NCBI RefSeq assembly: GCF_028595325.1
Contig: NZ_JAQQXR010000003.1
Location: 496,001 to 560,000 of the forward strand
Source of the DNA: Janthinobacterium fluminis
Lineage (GTDB): Bacteria; Pseudomonadota; Gammaproteobacteria; Burkholderiales; Burkholderiaceae_D
DNA: 64,000 nucleotides
Reading direction: 5' to 3'
The notes beneath the pieces are model-generated. The model was given only the letters and a program-made list of their open reading frames with translations. It was not told the DNA's origin and ran no database searches. Numbering within the stretch: the stretch's first letter is position 1; every line of letters starts with the position of its first letter. The position numbers and the translations under genes are program-made. Shown piece after piece: positions 21,425 to 29,190 of this stretch.

Positions 21425-21964
21425 ATGGCATCAGTCAACAAAGTCATCATCGTCGGCAACTTGGGCCGCGATCCGGAAATCCGTTACATGCCAAGCGGCG
21501 ACGCCATCGCCAACATTGCCGTTGCGACTTCGTACCGCTCGAAAGACCGCAACACCGGCGAGCAAAAAGAAACGACGGAGTGGCACCGCATCTCCTTCTT
21601 CGGCCGCCTGGCAGAAATCGCCGGCCAATACCTGAAAAAAGGCTCGTCGGTCTACGTCGAAGGCCGCCTGCAGACCCGCAAGTACACGGACAAGGACGGC
21701 GTCGAGAAGTATGCGACCGACATCGTCGCCGAACAAATGCAAATGCTGGGCGGACGCCAGGGCATGGGCGGCGGCGACGGGATGGATGACGGTGGCGGTT
21801 CCTACGAGAACAGCCGTCCGGCATCGTCGGGTGGCGGCGGTTCGTATGAAAACAGCCGTCCGGCGCCAGCGCCGCGCCAGCAGCAGGCTCCTGCGCCGGC
21901 ACCGCGCCCGGCACCGAAGCCGGCGCCGAACTTCTCGGACATGGACGACGACATTCCGTTCTAA
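21425..21964 (+). CDS. ssb: Single-stranded DNA-binding protein
   Basis: 179 residues. The OB-fold spans about residues 1-110 ([18 protein letters not shown], then [16 protein letters not shown]). A flexible Gly/Pro/Gln linker follows, with the segment [10 protein letters not shown] repeated twice, then the acidic tip DMDDDIPF that binds partner proteins. The ATG at 21425 follows AGGAG at a normal distance; the frame is open upstream but without SSB similarity. It is likely SOS-regulated from the shared LexA box and ends in an intrinsic terminator. Confidence 0.97.
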   Translation: MASVNKVIIVGNLGRDPEIRYMPSGDAIANIAVATSYRSKDRNTGEQKETTEWHRISFFGRLAEIAGQYLKKGSSVYVEGRLQTRKYTDKDGVEKYATDIVAEQMQMLGGRQGMGGGDGMDDGGGSYENSRPASSGGGGSYENSRPAPAPRQQQAPAPAPRPAPKPAPNFSDMDDDIPF

Positions 21965-21991
21965 ACCAGGTCAACTTGATTCTGGAAACTA

Positions 21992-22025
21992 TGCCCTGCA
22001 AGTCTTTGATTTGCAGGGCATTTTT
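21992..22025 (+). terminator. Intrinsic terminator of ssb
   Basis: TGCCCTGCAA (21992-22001), 9-nt loop, TTGCAGGGCA (22011-22020), then TTTTT. Confidence 0.93.
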
Positions 22026-22079
22026 CTTATTCTCGTTTTTATATTGAGCACATCGGGCTTGCCGAACTCCCGCTGGCAA

Positions 22080-22412
22080 CTACGATGTCGCGCTTCCCTG
22101 TTCCTTAAGCCACAGTCCGAAGCCCTTCATCACGTCGACGACCGGCAGCAATCGTTGGCCATCGGAAGTCAGCGCATATTCAACTTTGACAGGCACCGTT
22201 GGGTAAATCGTTCTCGTGACGAGCCCAGCATTCTCCAAGGCCCTGAGGTCTAATGTAAGCATGCGCTGCGAGATGTTGGGAATATCGCGCCGCAGTTCGT
22301 TAAAGCGCTTAGGCCCGTCTATAAGATACGAAACCAGCAATAGTCTCCATCGCCCACCCAGTAGGCGCATTGCCTCTTCAATCGAGCATCCAGTCACGCT
22401 CTCCTTCATCAT
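22080..22412 (-). CDS. HxlR-family transcriptional regulator
   Basis: 110 residues, a single winged-helix domain. Family features are the early Cys (TGCSIEEAMRLLGGRW), the helix RFNELRRDIPNISQRML and the wing RTIYPTVPVKVEYALT. HxlR proteins often sense reactive carbonyls or oxidants and control a neighbouring detoxification gene. Here the divergent neighbour is a glutathione S-transferase 130 bp away, which is its likely target. The DNA is clearly more AT-rich than the surrounding genes, which suggests recent acquisition. Confidence 0.93.
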   Translation of the reverse strand: MMKESVTGCSIEEAMRLLGGRWRLLLVSYLIDGPKRFNELRRDIPNISQRMLTLDLRALENAGLVTRTIYPTVPVKVEYALTSDGQRLLPVVDVMKGFGLWLKEQGSATS

Positions 22413-22542
22413 GACACCCTTAGAGTTAAGTATAAAAAATGTACCTATATGACATTATAGTGCCTTCTTCCGTTTTTATCCTTAGTGCCCAATAATAGGA
22501 TGCATGGCACCTCAATTCGAAGCTGCCCCTAACGGAGTCACT

Positions 22543-23184
22543 ATGAAGTTTTACTATATGCCTGCGAGTTGCTCGCTTTCCCCGCACATCATCCTCAACG
22601 AACTCGGCCTCGATGTTCCGCTGATTAAAGTCGAGCATAAGACTCATACGACGGAAAACGGGGCCAATTTCTATGAGGTGAATCCCTTCGGTTATGTCCC
22701 GGCCCTGGAGTTTGACGATGGGAGGGTGTTGCGCGAAGGACCGGCCATTGTCCAGTATCTGGCCGACCTGAAGCCTGAGCTGAACCTGGCCCCGCCGAAC
22801 GGCACCTTCGAGCGTTACCAGTTGCAGGAATGGTTGAGCTTTTTGACGTCGGAGGTACATAAGGGCTATATCCCCCTTCTGTATGCTGTGCTTGCTGGCA
22901 AGTACGTAGACACGGCCAAGCCTAAACTGGAGAAGCGCTACGAATGGATTAATGAGCAACTTGCCAATCGCCAGTACCTCCTTGGCGATACGTTCAGCGT
23001 CGCTGATGCCTATTTGTTCGCCTTGACCGGCTGGGGACAAGCACCGTGGTTGAAATCCTATTACAAGGCCGATATCCACTTCGATAACCTCGACAATCTG
23101 CGCGCCTGGTATGAACGTGTGCGTGAACGGCCTTCCGTTCAGAAAGCGCTGCGTGAAGAAGGATTGTGCCGCGCCGTGTCCTAG
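22543..23184 (+). CDS. Beta-class glutathione S-transferase
   Basis: 213 residues. The N-terminal thioredoxin-fold start MKFYYMPASCSLSPH places Cys10 where beta-class bacterial GSTs have their catalytic Cys; NPFGYVPALEFDDG provides the cis-Pro loop and EGPAIVQYL the glutathione-binding segment. The C-terminal helical domain contains GDTFSVADAYLF. The ATG at 22543 is preceded by GGAG; an earlier in-frame ATG at 22504 lacks family similarity. It is divergent from the HxlR gene and probably under its control. Codon use is less GC-biased than its neighbours. Confidence 0.94.
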   Translation: MKFYYMPASCSLSPHIILNELGLDVPLIKVEHKTHTTENGANFYEVNPFGYVPALEFDDGRVLREGPAIVQYLADLKPELNLAPPNGTFERYQLQEWLSFLTSEVHKGYIPLLYAVLAGKYVDTAKPKLEKRYEWINEQLANRQYLLGDTFSVADAYLFALTGWGQAPWLKSYYKADIHFDNLDNLRAWYERVRERPSVQKALREEGLCRAVS

Positions 23185-23220
23185 CGCGATTGTCCTGGCA
23201 GGCAGAACCTTGTGGCATGA

Positions 23221-23240
23221 TAGTATACCCCCCTATAGTA
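23221..23240. promoter_or_regulatory. DmeR/RcnR-type operator upstream of dmeR
   Basis: TAGTATACCCCCCTATAGTA, a C-tract flanked by TAGTATA/TATAGTA. RcnR-type repressors bind such TACT-G-tract-AGTA sites, and this one corresponds closely to the inverted repeat reported for Rhizobium DmeR (recalled, not looked up). It lies 23 bp before the dmeR ATG. Confidence 0.88.
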
Positions 23241-23262
23241 ATTTGAGATTCAGGGGAGCATC

Positions 23263-23541
23263 ATGGGGCACACATCACGAGAGAAGACCAAACTGCTGAA
23301 CCGGGTGCGCCGCTTGCGCGGCCAGGTGGAGGCGATTGAGCGGGCGCTGGAGGGCGAAAGCGGCTGCGCCGAAGTCTTGCAATTGATCGCCGCCACGCGC
23401 GGCGCGATCAATGGGCTGATGGGCGAGGTCATCGAGGACCATATCCGCGAGCATGTCGCCAGTCCCGCCATCGTCAGCGACGCCGAGCGCGCCCAGGGGG
23501 CCGACGAGTTGATCGACGTTATCCGCACTTATCTGAAGTAG
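23263..23541 (+). CDS. dmeR: RcnR/DmeR-type metal-responsive repressor
   Basis: 92 residues of the CsoR/RcnR/FrmR all-helical family. The nickel/cobalt ligands known in RcnR are all at the same positions here: His3, Cys35, His60 and His64. The motif AATRGAINGLMGEVIEDHI is typical. It should repress in the apo form and release DNA on Co/Ni binding. It heads the unit dmeR - DUF1289 - dmeF and has a matching C-tract palindrome just upstream, so it is probably autoregulated. FrmR-like formaldehyde sensing is less likely because of the His set and the efflux gene downstream. Confidence 0.9.
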   Translation: MGHTSREKTKLLNRVRRLRGQVEAIERALEGESGCAEVLQLIAATRGAINGLMGEVIEDHIREHVASPAIVSDAERAQGADELIDVIRTYLK

Positions 23542-23550
23542 GGGCGTAGG

Positions 23551-23757
23551 ATGGCATTGAAATCGCCCTGTATCGAGCTATGCTCCTTCGACGGCCCGAC
23601 GGGTTTGTGCGTCGGCTGTTTCCGCACGCTCGAGGAAGCCCGAGGCTGGAAGAAGATGACCGATTTTAAGCGGCATCAAATTATCAACGACAGCGCCCGG
23701 CGCAAGAAGAAGGTCGGGCGCGCCTTGCCCGTTCGGGAGGAAATGCATGACGACTAG
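23551..23757 (+). CDS. DUF1289 family small cysteine protein
   Basis: 68 residues with four Cys in the pattern SPCIELCSF...GLCVGCFRT followed by LEEARGW, the DUF1289 signature; probably a small metal-binding knuckle. The C-terminal half is basic (ARRKKKVGR). It starts 9 bp after dmeR and overlaps the dmeF start by 11 bp, so it is translated as part of the metal-efflux operon. The function of the family is unknown. Confidence 0.9.
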   Translation: MALKSPCIELCSFDGPTGLCVGCFRTLEEARGWKKMTDFKRHQIINDSARRKKKVGRALPVREEMHDD

Positions 23758-24718
23758 CCAGCCGCAGCGCGACAATCTGTCCGCCTGGCGTCACGAGCAT
23801 GTGTTCGACGCCGGCAACCATGCCGCCGAGCGCGGCGCCCGCACCGTCATGTGGATTACGCTGGTGATGATGGCCGCCGAAATCGGCGCCGGTTATTGCT
23901 TCAATTCGATGGCGCTGCTGGCCGATGGCTGGCACATGAGTTCGCATGCGCTGGCGATCGGCCTGAGCGCCTTCGCCTATGCGGCCGCGCGCAAGTACGC
24001 GCGCGACCCGCGCTTCGCTTTCGGCACGTGGAAGATCGAGGTGTTGGCCGGCTTCGCCAGTGCGCTGTTCTTGATGGGGATCGCCGCGCTGATGGTGTTC
24101 GGTTCCGTCGAGCGCCTGCTGGCGCCCCAGCCCATCCATTACCGTGAGGCGATGCTGGTCGCGGCGCTGGGCCTGTTCGTGAATATCGTCTGCGCCTTCA
24201 TTTTGGGCGGCGCGCACCATCACCACCACCATGACGATGACGACGGCCACCATCACGGCCACGGCGAGCATCACGACCTGAACCTGAAGTCGGCCTATGT
24301 CCACGTCATCGCCGACGCCGCCACGTCGGTACTGGCCATCGGCGCGCTGGCGGGGGGCTGGATTTATGGATGGGTCTGGCTTGATCCGGCGATAGGCATC
24401 GTCGGCGCCGCGCTGGTGGCCGTCTGGGCCAAGGGGCTGATCGTGCAAACGGGAAAGGTGCTGCTGGACCGGGAAATGGACCATCCGGTGGTCGACGAGA
24501 TCCGCGAGGTGGTCGAGTCCGGCTCAACCGTGGTCGTCGACCTGCATGTGTGGCGGGTCGGCAAGCAGGCGTATGCATGCGCGCTCAGCGTCGTCACCAG
24601 CGACCGCTCGCTGACGGCCGCCGCCATCCGCGGCCAGATCGCCGAGCATGGGGAGGTGGTGCACACGACCATCGAGATTCACTACCGCGAGCCGCTCGCC
24701 CCTCAGCCGGCCGCGTGA
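23747..24718 (+). CDS. dmeF: Cation diffusion facilitator, Co/Ni efflux type
   Basis: 323 residues with about six membrane helices. The metal-site segment LLADGWHMSSHAL in helix 2 and HVIADAATSV in helix 5 carry the HxxxD/DxxxH-type ligands of the CDF family. A loop at 24219-24281 is extremely His/Asp-rich (six consecutive His followed by Asp, then further His), a feature of DmeF-type transporters that buffer metal. A cytoplasmic C-terminal domain follows. It uses the proton gradient to export divalent metal, most likely Co/Ni given the RcnR-type regulator. Its 3' end overlaps cadR by 16 bp on the opposite strand. Confidence 0.92.
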   Translation: MTTSQPQRDNLSAWRHEHVFDAGNHAAERGARTVMWITLVMMAAEIGAGYCFNSMALLADGWHMSSHALAIGLSAFAYAAARKYARDPRFAFGTWKIEVLAGFASALFLMGIAALMVFGSVERLLAPQPIHYREAMLVAALGLFVNIVCAFILGGAHHHHHHDDDDGHHHGHGEHHDLNLKSAYVHVIADAATSVLAIGALAGGWIYGWVWLDPAIGIVGAALVAVWAKGLIVQTGKVLLDREMDHPVVDEIREVVESGSTVVVDLHVWRVGKQAYACALSVVTSDRSLTAAAIRGQIAEHGEVVHTTIEIHYREPLAPQPAA

Positions 24719-25131
24719 CAGGCGCAGTCGTGGCTGTCGCTGCCTTCCGACAGGCTTTGCATGATTGCGCATTGCTGGATCGATTGCGGCGCCGCGCACT
24801 GGTGGCGCAGGGCTTGCAATTGCCCTTGTAGCGTGCGCAGTGCCTCCATCTGCCCCTGTATCCGCTCGATGTGGTGGTCGAGCAAGTCGTTGACCCCTTC
24901 GCAGCCCGCCGCCGGATTGCTCTTCAAGGCCAGCAACAGGCGGATCTCGGCCAGGCCGATCTGCAGCGAGCGGCAGTGGCGGATGAATTGCAGGCGTTCC
25001 TGGTGCTCGTCCTGGTATTCCCGGTAGCCGGCCGCGTTCCTGGCCGGCTCGTCGAGCAGGCCGGATTTCTCGTAATACCTGACAGTTTCGACGTCGCAGC
25101 CCGTGCGTTTCGCCAGTTCGCCTATTTTCAT
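24703..25131 (-). CDS. cadR: Cd(II)/Pb(II)-responsive MerR-family regulator
   Basis: 142 residues from MKIGELAKRTGC. The N-terminal helix-turn-helix (DVETVRYYEKSGLL) is followed by a long coiled dimerisation helix and a Cys/His-rich tail. With this start, Cys77 and Cys112 fall exactly on the CadR metal-ligand positions; the third ligand is probably Cys121, and further Cys and His follow (SHDCACH). An alternative ATG four codons upstream (25143) is possible. It is divergent from cadA and should activate that promoter by untwisting its 19-bp spacer. Confidence 0.92.
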   Translation of the reverse strand: MKIGELAKRTGCDVETVRYYEKSGLLDEPARNAAGYREYQDEHQERLQFIRHCRSLQIGLAEIRLLLALKSNPAAGCEGVNDLLDHHIERIQGQMEALRTLQGQLQALRHQCAAPQSIQQCAIMQSLSEGSDSHDCACHAAG

Positions 25132-25150
25132 TGCGTTTTCCATATTCCGC

Positions 25151-25181
25151 TTGACCCTGTAGCGACTACAGGGTTTCTAAT
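25151..25181 (+). promoter_or_regulatory. MerR-type promoter/operator of cadA
   Basis: -35 TTGACC (25151-25156), 19-bp spacer, -10 TCTAAT (25176-25181). Within the spacer and -35 lies the perfect palindrome ACCCTGTAG-CGA-CTACAGGGT (25154-25174). The over-long 19-bp spacer is the hallmark of MerR-family activation. Confidence 0.93.
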
Positions 25182-25212
25182 ACAGAATACACCAATTGAG
25201 CGAGGATGTGCG

Positions 25213-27444
25213 ATGTCGAATACCGTTGAAACGAAGGCGAAATGTTGCTCTGGCTCGGCTTGTGCCAGCATGGCGCGGCCGGCGGCGCCAGCCCTGCTCG
25301 CCGTTGCCGCCGGGACCAGCTCGGCAAAGTACCGCATCCAGAACATGGATTGCCCGACGGAAGAGCGTCTGATCCGTAACAAGTTGGAAGGCATGCACGG
25401 CGTCGTCGCCCTGGACTTCAATTTGATGAGCCGGGTGCTGGACGTCCATCACCGGCTCGATAGCCTGGACGCGGTGGTGCACGCGCTGAAGTCGATCGGC
25501 ATGGACGCCGTGGCGGTGGATGCGGATGCGGATGCCGCCGGCGCGGACGCCGTTTCGCTGTCGGTCCGGCAAAAGCTTTTGCTGGGCCTGTCCGGCGCCT
25601 GCGCCGTCGCGGCGGAGGTGGGCGCGTGGATCTCGCACACGGATGCGTCGCCGGCCATCATCGCGCTGGCGCTCGTCTCGATCGCCGCCGGCGGCTTGCC
25701 GACGCTGAAGAAGGGCTGGATCGCCCTGAAGAGCTTTACGCTGAACATTAATTTCCTGATGTGCCTGGCTGTGTTCGGCGCCGTCGCCATCGGCCAGTGG
25801 CCGGAGGCGGCCATGGTGATTTTCCTGTTCGCCGTTGCCGAGCTGATCGAAAGCCTGTCGCTGGACCGCGCGCGCAACGCCGTGCGGGGGCTGATGCAAT
25901 TGGCGCCGGACAGCGCGAGTGTCCGCTCGGCCGGCGGCGAGTGGCAAACGCTGCCCGTGCTGGCGGTGAAGGTCGGCGACCTGCTGCGCGTCAAGCCGGG
26001 CGAGCGCGTGGCGTTGGACGGCGTCGTCGCGCGCGGCGAGTCCTCGGTCAACCAGGCGCCCATCACCGGTGAAAGCATGCCGGTGCCCAAGCGTGCCGGC
26101 GACGTCGTCTATGCGGGAACGATCAACGAGAACGGCGTGCTGGAGGTGACGGTGTCGGCCGACAGCGCCGGCAGCACGCTGGCGAAAATCATCCGCGTCA
26201 TCGAGGAAACCCAGGGCAAGCAGGCGCCCACCCAGCGCTTTGTCGACAACTTCGCCCGCTATTACACGCCTGCCGTGGTGCTCATGGCGCTGCTCGTCGC
26301 GGTCGTGCCGCCGCTGTGGATGGGCGCGCCGTTTGCCGCCTGGCTGTATAAGGCGCTGGTGATGCTGGTTATCGCCTGCCCGTGCGCGCTGGTCATTTCC
26401 ACGCCCGTCACCCTCGTCAGCGGGCTGACGGCCGCCGCGCGCCGGGGCATCCTGATCAAGGGCGGGCAATTCCTGGAGGCGGGCAGCCAATTGAAGGCGC
26501 TGGCGATCGACAAGACCGGCACGCTGACGGTGGGGCGGCCGGAAGTCACCGACGTGGAGGCGCTGGGCGACATGGAGCGCGACGCCATCCTGTTGCTGGC
26601 CGCCAGTCTGGATGCCAATTCCGAGCATCCGCTGGCCACGGCCATCGTCAAGGCCGGCCCGGCCGCGGCCGCGCACAAGGCGGTGGCGAAGTTCGAGGCG
26701 CTGCCCGGCCGCGGCGTGAAGGGCGAGATCGATGGCCAGACATACTACCTGGGCAACCAGCGCCTCATCGAGGAAATGCGGCTGATGTCGCCGGCGCTGG
26801 AGGCGCTGTTGCGGCGCATGCAGGGCGAGGCCAAGACGGCGATGGTGCTGGCGTCCGGCGACGCGGCGCTGGCCGTCATCGCCGTGGCCGATGTGCTGCG
26901 GGCCGACGCGGCGCGGGCGATCGCCCGCTTGAACGGGCTCGGCATCGCCACCGTCATGCTGACCGGCGACAATGCGCTGACCGCGCAGCGCATCGGCGCC
27001 GATGTCGGCATCTCGGCGGTGAAGGCGGACCTCTTGCCTGAGCATAAACTGGATGAAATCCGCCAGTTGCAGGCGCGCTACGGCGTGGTCGGCATGCTGG
27101 GCGACGGCGTCAACGACGCGCCGGCGCTGGCGCAGGCCGACGTCGGCTTCGCGATGGGCGCCGCCGGCAGCGACACGGCGATTGAAACGGCCGATGTCGC
27201 CCTGATGGACGACGATCTCGGAAAATTGGCGGGGTTTATCGCCTTGAGCCGGAAAACGCGGCGCATCCTGACGCAAAACATCGGCGCCGCGCTGGGCATC
27301 AAGGCGATCTTCTTCATGCTTGCGCTGAACGGCGCCGCCACCCTGTGGATGGCGGTTTTCGCCGATGTCGGCGCGAGCCTGCTGGTCGTGTTTAACGGCT
27401 TGCGGCTGTTGTCGCGGGATGCCGCGAAACCACCCTCAGCCTAA
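25213..27444 (+). CDS. cadA: Zn/Cd/Pb-translocating P1B-type ATPase
   Basis: 743 residues. A short N-terminal Cys-rich stretch (KCCSGSACAS) precedes an HMA-like domain whose usual CxxC is reduced to NMDCPTEE. Then come membrane helices, the actuator motif TGES, the transmembrane metal site ACPCALVIS, the phosphorylation site DKTGT and the hinge GDGVNDAPAL. It couples ATP hydrolysis to export of Zn, Cd or Pb. The ATG at 25213 is chosen because it lies just downstream of the CadR-type promoter, with GAGG upstream; the open frame further left crosses the promoter and cadR. Confidence 0.95.
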   Translation: MSNTVETKAKCCSGSACASMARPAAPALLAVAAGTSSAKYRIQNMDCPTEERLIRNKLEGMHGVVALDFNLMSRVLDVHHRLDSLDAVVHALKSIGMDAVAVDADADAAGADAVSLSVRQKLLLGLSGACAVAAEVGAWISHTDASPAIIALALVSIAAGGLPTLKKGWIALKSFTLNINFLMCLAVFGAVAIGQWPEAAMVIFLFAVAELIESLSLDRARNAVRGLMQLAPDSASVRSAGGEWQTLPVLAVKVGDLLRVKPGERVALDGVVARGESSVNQAPITGESMPVPKRAGDVVYAGTINENGVLEVTVSADSAGSTLAKIIRVIEETQGKQAPTQRFVDNFARYYTPAVVLMALLVAVVPPLWMGAPFAAWLYKALVMLVIACPCALVISTPVTLVSGLTAAARRGILIKGGQFLEAGSQLKALAIDKTGTLTVGRPEVTDVEALGDMERDAILLLAASLDANSEHPLATAIVKAGPAAAAHKAVAKFEALPGRGVKGEIDGQTYYLGNQRLIEEMRLMSPALEALLRRMQGEAKTAMVLASGDAALAVIAVADVLRADAARAIARLNGLGIATVMLTGDNALTAQRIGADVGISAVKADLLPEHKLDEIRQLQARYGVVGMLGDGVNDAPALAQADVGFAMGAAGSDTAIETADVALMDDDLGKLAGFIALSRKTRRILTQNIGAALGIKAIFFMLALNGAATLWMAVFADVGASLLVVFNGLRLLSRDAAKPPSA

Positions 27445-27467
27445 CCCGGATGCCGCTGCGCCGCCGC

Positions 27468-28322
27468 TTATTCCGTGACGGTGATGCGCCGCCCGGTGAC
27501 GGAGCGCTGCTGCGGATTGCCGCGCACCGTGATGGCGCCGGAGCCGACGTTTTGCGCCACCAGTTTTTGCGTGACCGCCGTGGCGATGCTGCCCGAGCCA
27601 TAAGTGGCCAGGTCGGCCACCTCGCTGCGCAGGCCGTCGAACTGGGCGCTGCCGGAGCCGTGCAGCTGCACGTTGAGGTTGCGCACGGCGCCGCCGGCGC
27701 TGATCGAGCCCGAGCCGTGTAATTCCGCGTTCAATTTCTCGCCGCGTATCTGTCCCAGCATCAGGCGGCCGGAGCCGCGCAGGCTGGCGTTCACGGAGTT
27801 GCTTGTCAGCGCCGCCGCGTTGACGCTGCCCGAGCCGTTCAGGCGCACGTCGAATTGCTTGAGCCGGCCAGCCAGTTGGATGGGCGCCGAGCCGGCGCTC
27901 GTGACGGTCAGCGCGTCGCCGTCGAGTTCATTGACGATGACGCGGCCCGATCCGTTGACGGTCAGCTCGCTCAGCCGCGTCACGGTGTAGGTGGCGCGGA
28001 CGCCGTTGCGGCTGCGGATGCCGCCTTCGACCCACAGCTTGAGCGTGTCGCCGCTCGTTTCGCTGCGGATTTTTTCGAGCAGGTTGCTGTCCGCCTCGAT
28101 GTCCAGCGACGGCGCGCCGCCGACCCGCACCTCGACGCGGATCGGGCCGCTCACTTCCAGTCCGCCCAGGTTGCCCACGGGCCGCAGCTCGTGCTTGATC
28201 TGTTCATTGCCCTGCACGCCGCCGCTGTCGAACGTCGAGTAAGCCTGCGTGTCGCCGTTGGGGACGACGACGACGCAGCCGCTCAGGACCAGCAGGCCGG
28301 CAATGCTCAGAAGAGTGCGCAT
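27468..28322 (-). CDS. DUF2807 (putative auto-transporter adhesin head GIN) lipoprotein
   Basis: 284 residues. A lipoprotein signal ends in LVLSGC, so Cys16 is the likely lipidation site. The mature part is a repeated beta-strand pattern with many NGSG/HGSG/YGSG turns about 18-20 residues apart, the stacked-strand look of the DUF2807 head-GIN domain. It is predicted to be a periplasmic or outer-membrane anchored right-handed beta-helix; its function is unknown. It is convergent with cadA, 23 bp apart, with no terminator between. Confidence 0.9.
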   Translation of the reverse strand: MRTLLSIAGLLVLSGCVVVVPNGDTQAYSTFDSGGVQGNEQIKHELRPVGNLGGLEVSGPIRVEVRVGGAPSLDIEADSNLLEKIRSETSGDTLKLWVEGGIRSRNGVRATYTVTRLSELTVNGSGRVIVNELDGDALTVTSAGSAPIQLAGRLKQFDVRLNGSGSVNAAALTSNSVNASLRGSGRLMLGQIRGEKLNAELHGSGSISAGGAVRNLNVQLHGSGSAQFDGLRSEVADLATYGSGSIATAVTQKLVAQNVGSGAITVRGNPQQRSVTGRRITVTE

Positions 28323-28348
28323 GGAAGTTCCTTTATAGATTTTATGGA

Positions 28349-28374
28349 CAAAAAAACCGGGCCAGTGACCCGGT
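28349..28374 (-). terminator. Intrinsic terminator downstream of the glycine-zipper gene
   Basis: Stem ACCGGG (28356-28361)/CCCGGT (28369-28374) with a 7-nt loop; read on the minus strand it is followed by a run of T (seven A on the plus strand). It lies just before the DUF2807 gene start. Confidence 0.85.
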
Positions 28375-28470
28375 CAATGTTGTAAATAAGATAAACTCAA
28401 CGGCCGCCGCCCACCATCCGAATGCGATGAGCTGCAAGAATCGGGTGACGGACGGTAAAAGGGCGGGGGC

Positions 28471-28944
28471 TTAGCGTTGGGCCACCAGTTTGCCCTGGAC
28501 CACTTTGACGTACTGGCCGGCGTGGCGGCGGCTGGCGCCGGCCTCGACGAAGCTGCGCACGGAGCCGTTGTTCATCCTCACCTTAACCTGCGTTTTCGTC
28601 GTCGAACGTGCCTGTTTTTCGATGGCATTGCCGGCAAAGCCGCCACCCACCGCGCCGGCCACCGTGGCCAGCTTGCGGCCGTTGCCGCCGCCGATCTGGT
28701 TGCCCAGCAGGCCGCCGACGACGGCGCCGCCGACCGCGCCCACGCCGCTGCCGTGCGCGGCCGCCTGTTGGTAGGTGCGCGTCGAGATCACGGTGCCGCA
28801 GCTCTGGCAGGCGGCGGCGTGTGCGCCGCGCTGCGAAGGCGCAGCCTGGGCCGCCAGCGGCGCGGCGGCCAGCAGCGAGGCGAAGGCGGCGCACAGGGCG
28901 GCGCGCGCCAGGCCAGGGAAACGGGTGGTGGATGCTTGCTTCAT
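28471..28944 (-). CDS. Glycine-zipper 2TM domain surface protein
   Basis: 157 residues. An N-terminal signal peptide (hydrophobic Ala/Leu stretch ending AAQAAP) is followed by a CxxC (ACQSCGTV) and a glycine-zipper segment with GAVGGAVVGGLLGNQIGGG and GAVGGGFAGNAIE, the pattern of outer-membrane Rick_17kDa/YMGG proteins. The C-terminal part (VKVRMNNGSVRSF, then QYVKVVQGKLV) is a small beta domain. It is probably an outer-membrane-associated protein; no specific role is known. Confidence 0.9.
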   Translation of the reverse strand: MKQASTTRFPGLARAALCAAFASLLAAAPLAAQAAPSQRGAHAAACQSCGTVISTRTYQQAAAHGSGVGAVGGAVVGGLLGNQIGGGNGRKLATVAGAVGGGFAGNAIEKQARSTTKTQVKVRMNNGSVRSFVEAGASRRHAGQYVKVVQGKLVAQR

Positions 28945-29190
28945 GGGTGTCCTTTAGATTGCAATGTTGCCACGGTGGCATAGGTGCCTAGCATACTATC
29001 TGCGCGCGGCCCTGGGTAGGGCGGGCATCGTTTCAGACGCAAGCAGATGTAAGCGGCGCAGGTGTGAAAAACGCGCCGTTCCTGCCGGCCGCAACCCATG
29101 TCAATTAGCCAATCCCGCGCTGCGCTGTTACACTTCCGCCCCAATCGTTGATGTACGGAAATTAATCCACAATAGAGGTAGTTTAAATAG

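Noticed and set aside
24219..24281. CAC/GAT-rich stretch that looks like a simple repeat
   Set aside because: It encodes the His/Asp-rich metal loop of the CDF transporter; the repeat is explained by the coding sequence.
24871..25212. In-frame upstream extension of cadA
   Set aside because: It would run through the CadR-type promoter and the divergent cadR gene. The ATG at 25213 fits the promoter and the family N-terminus.
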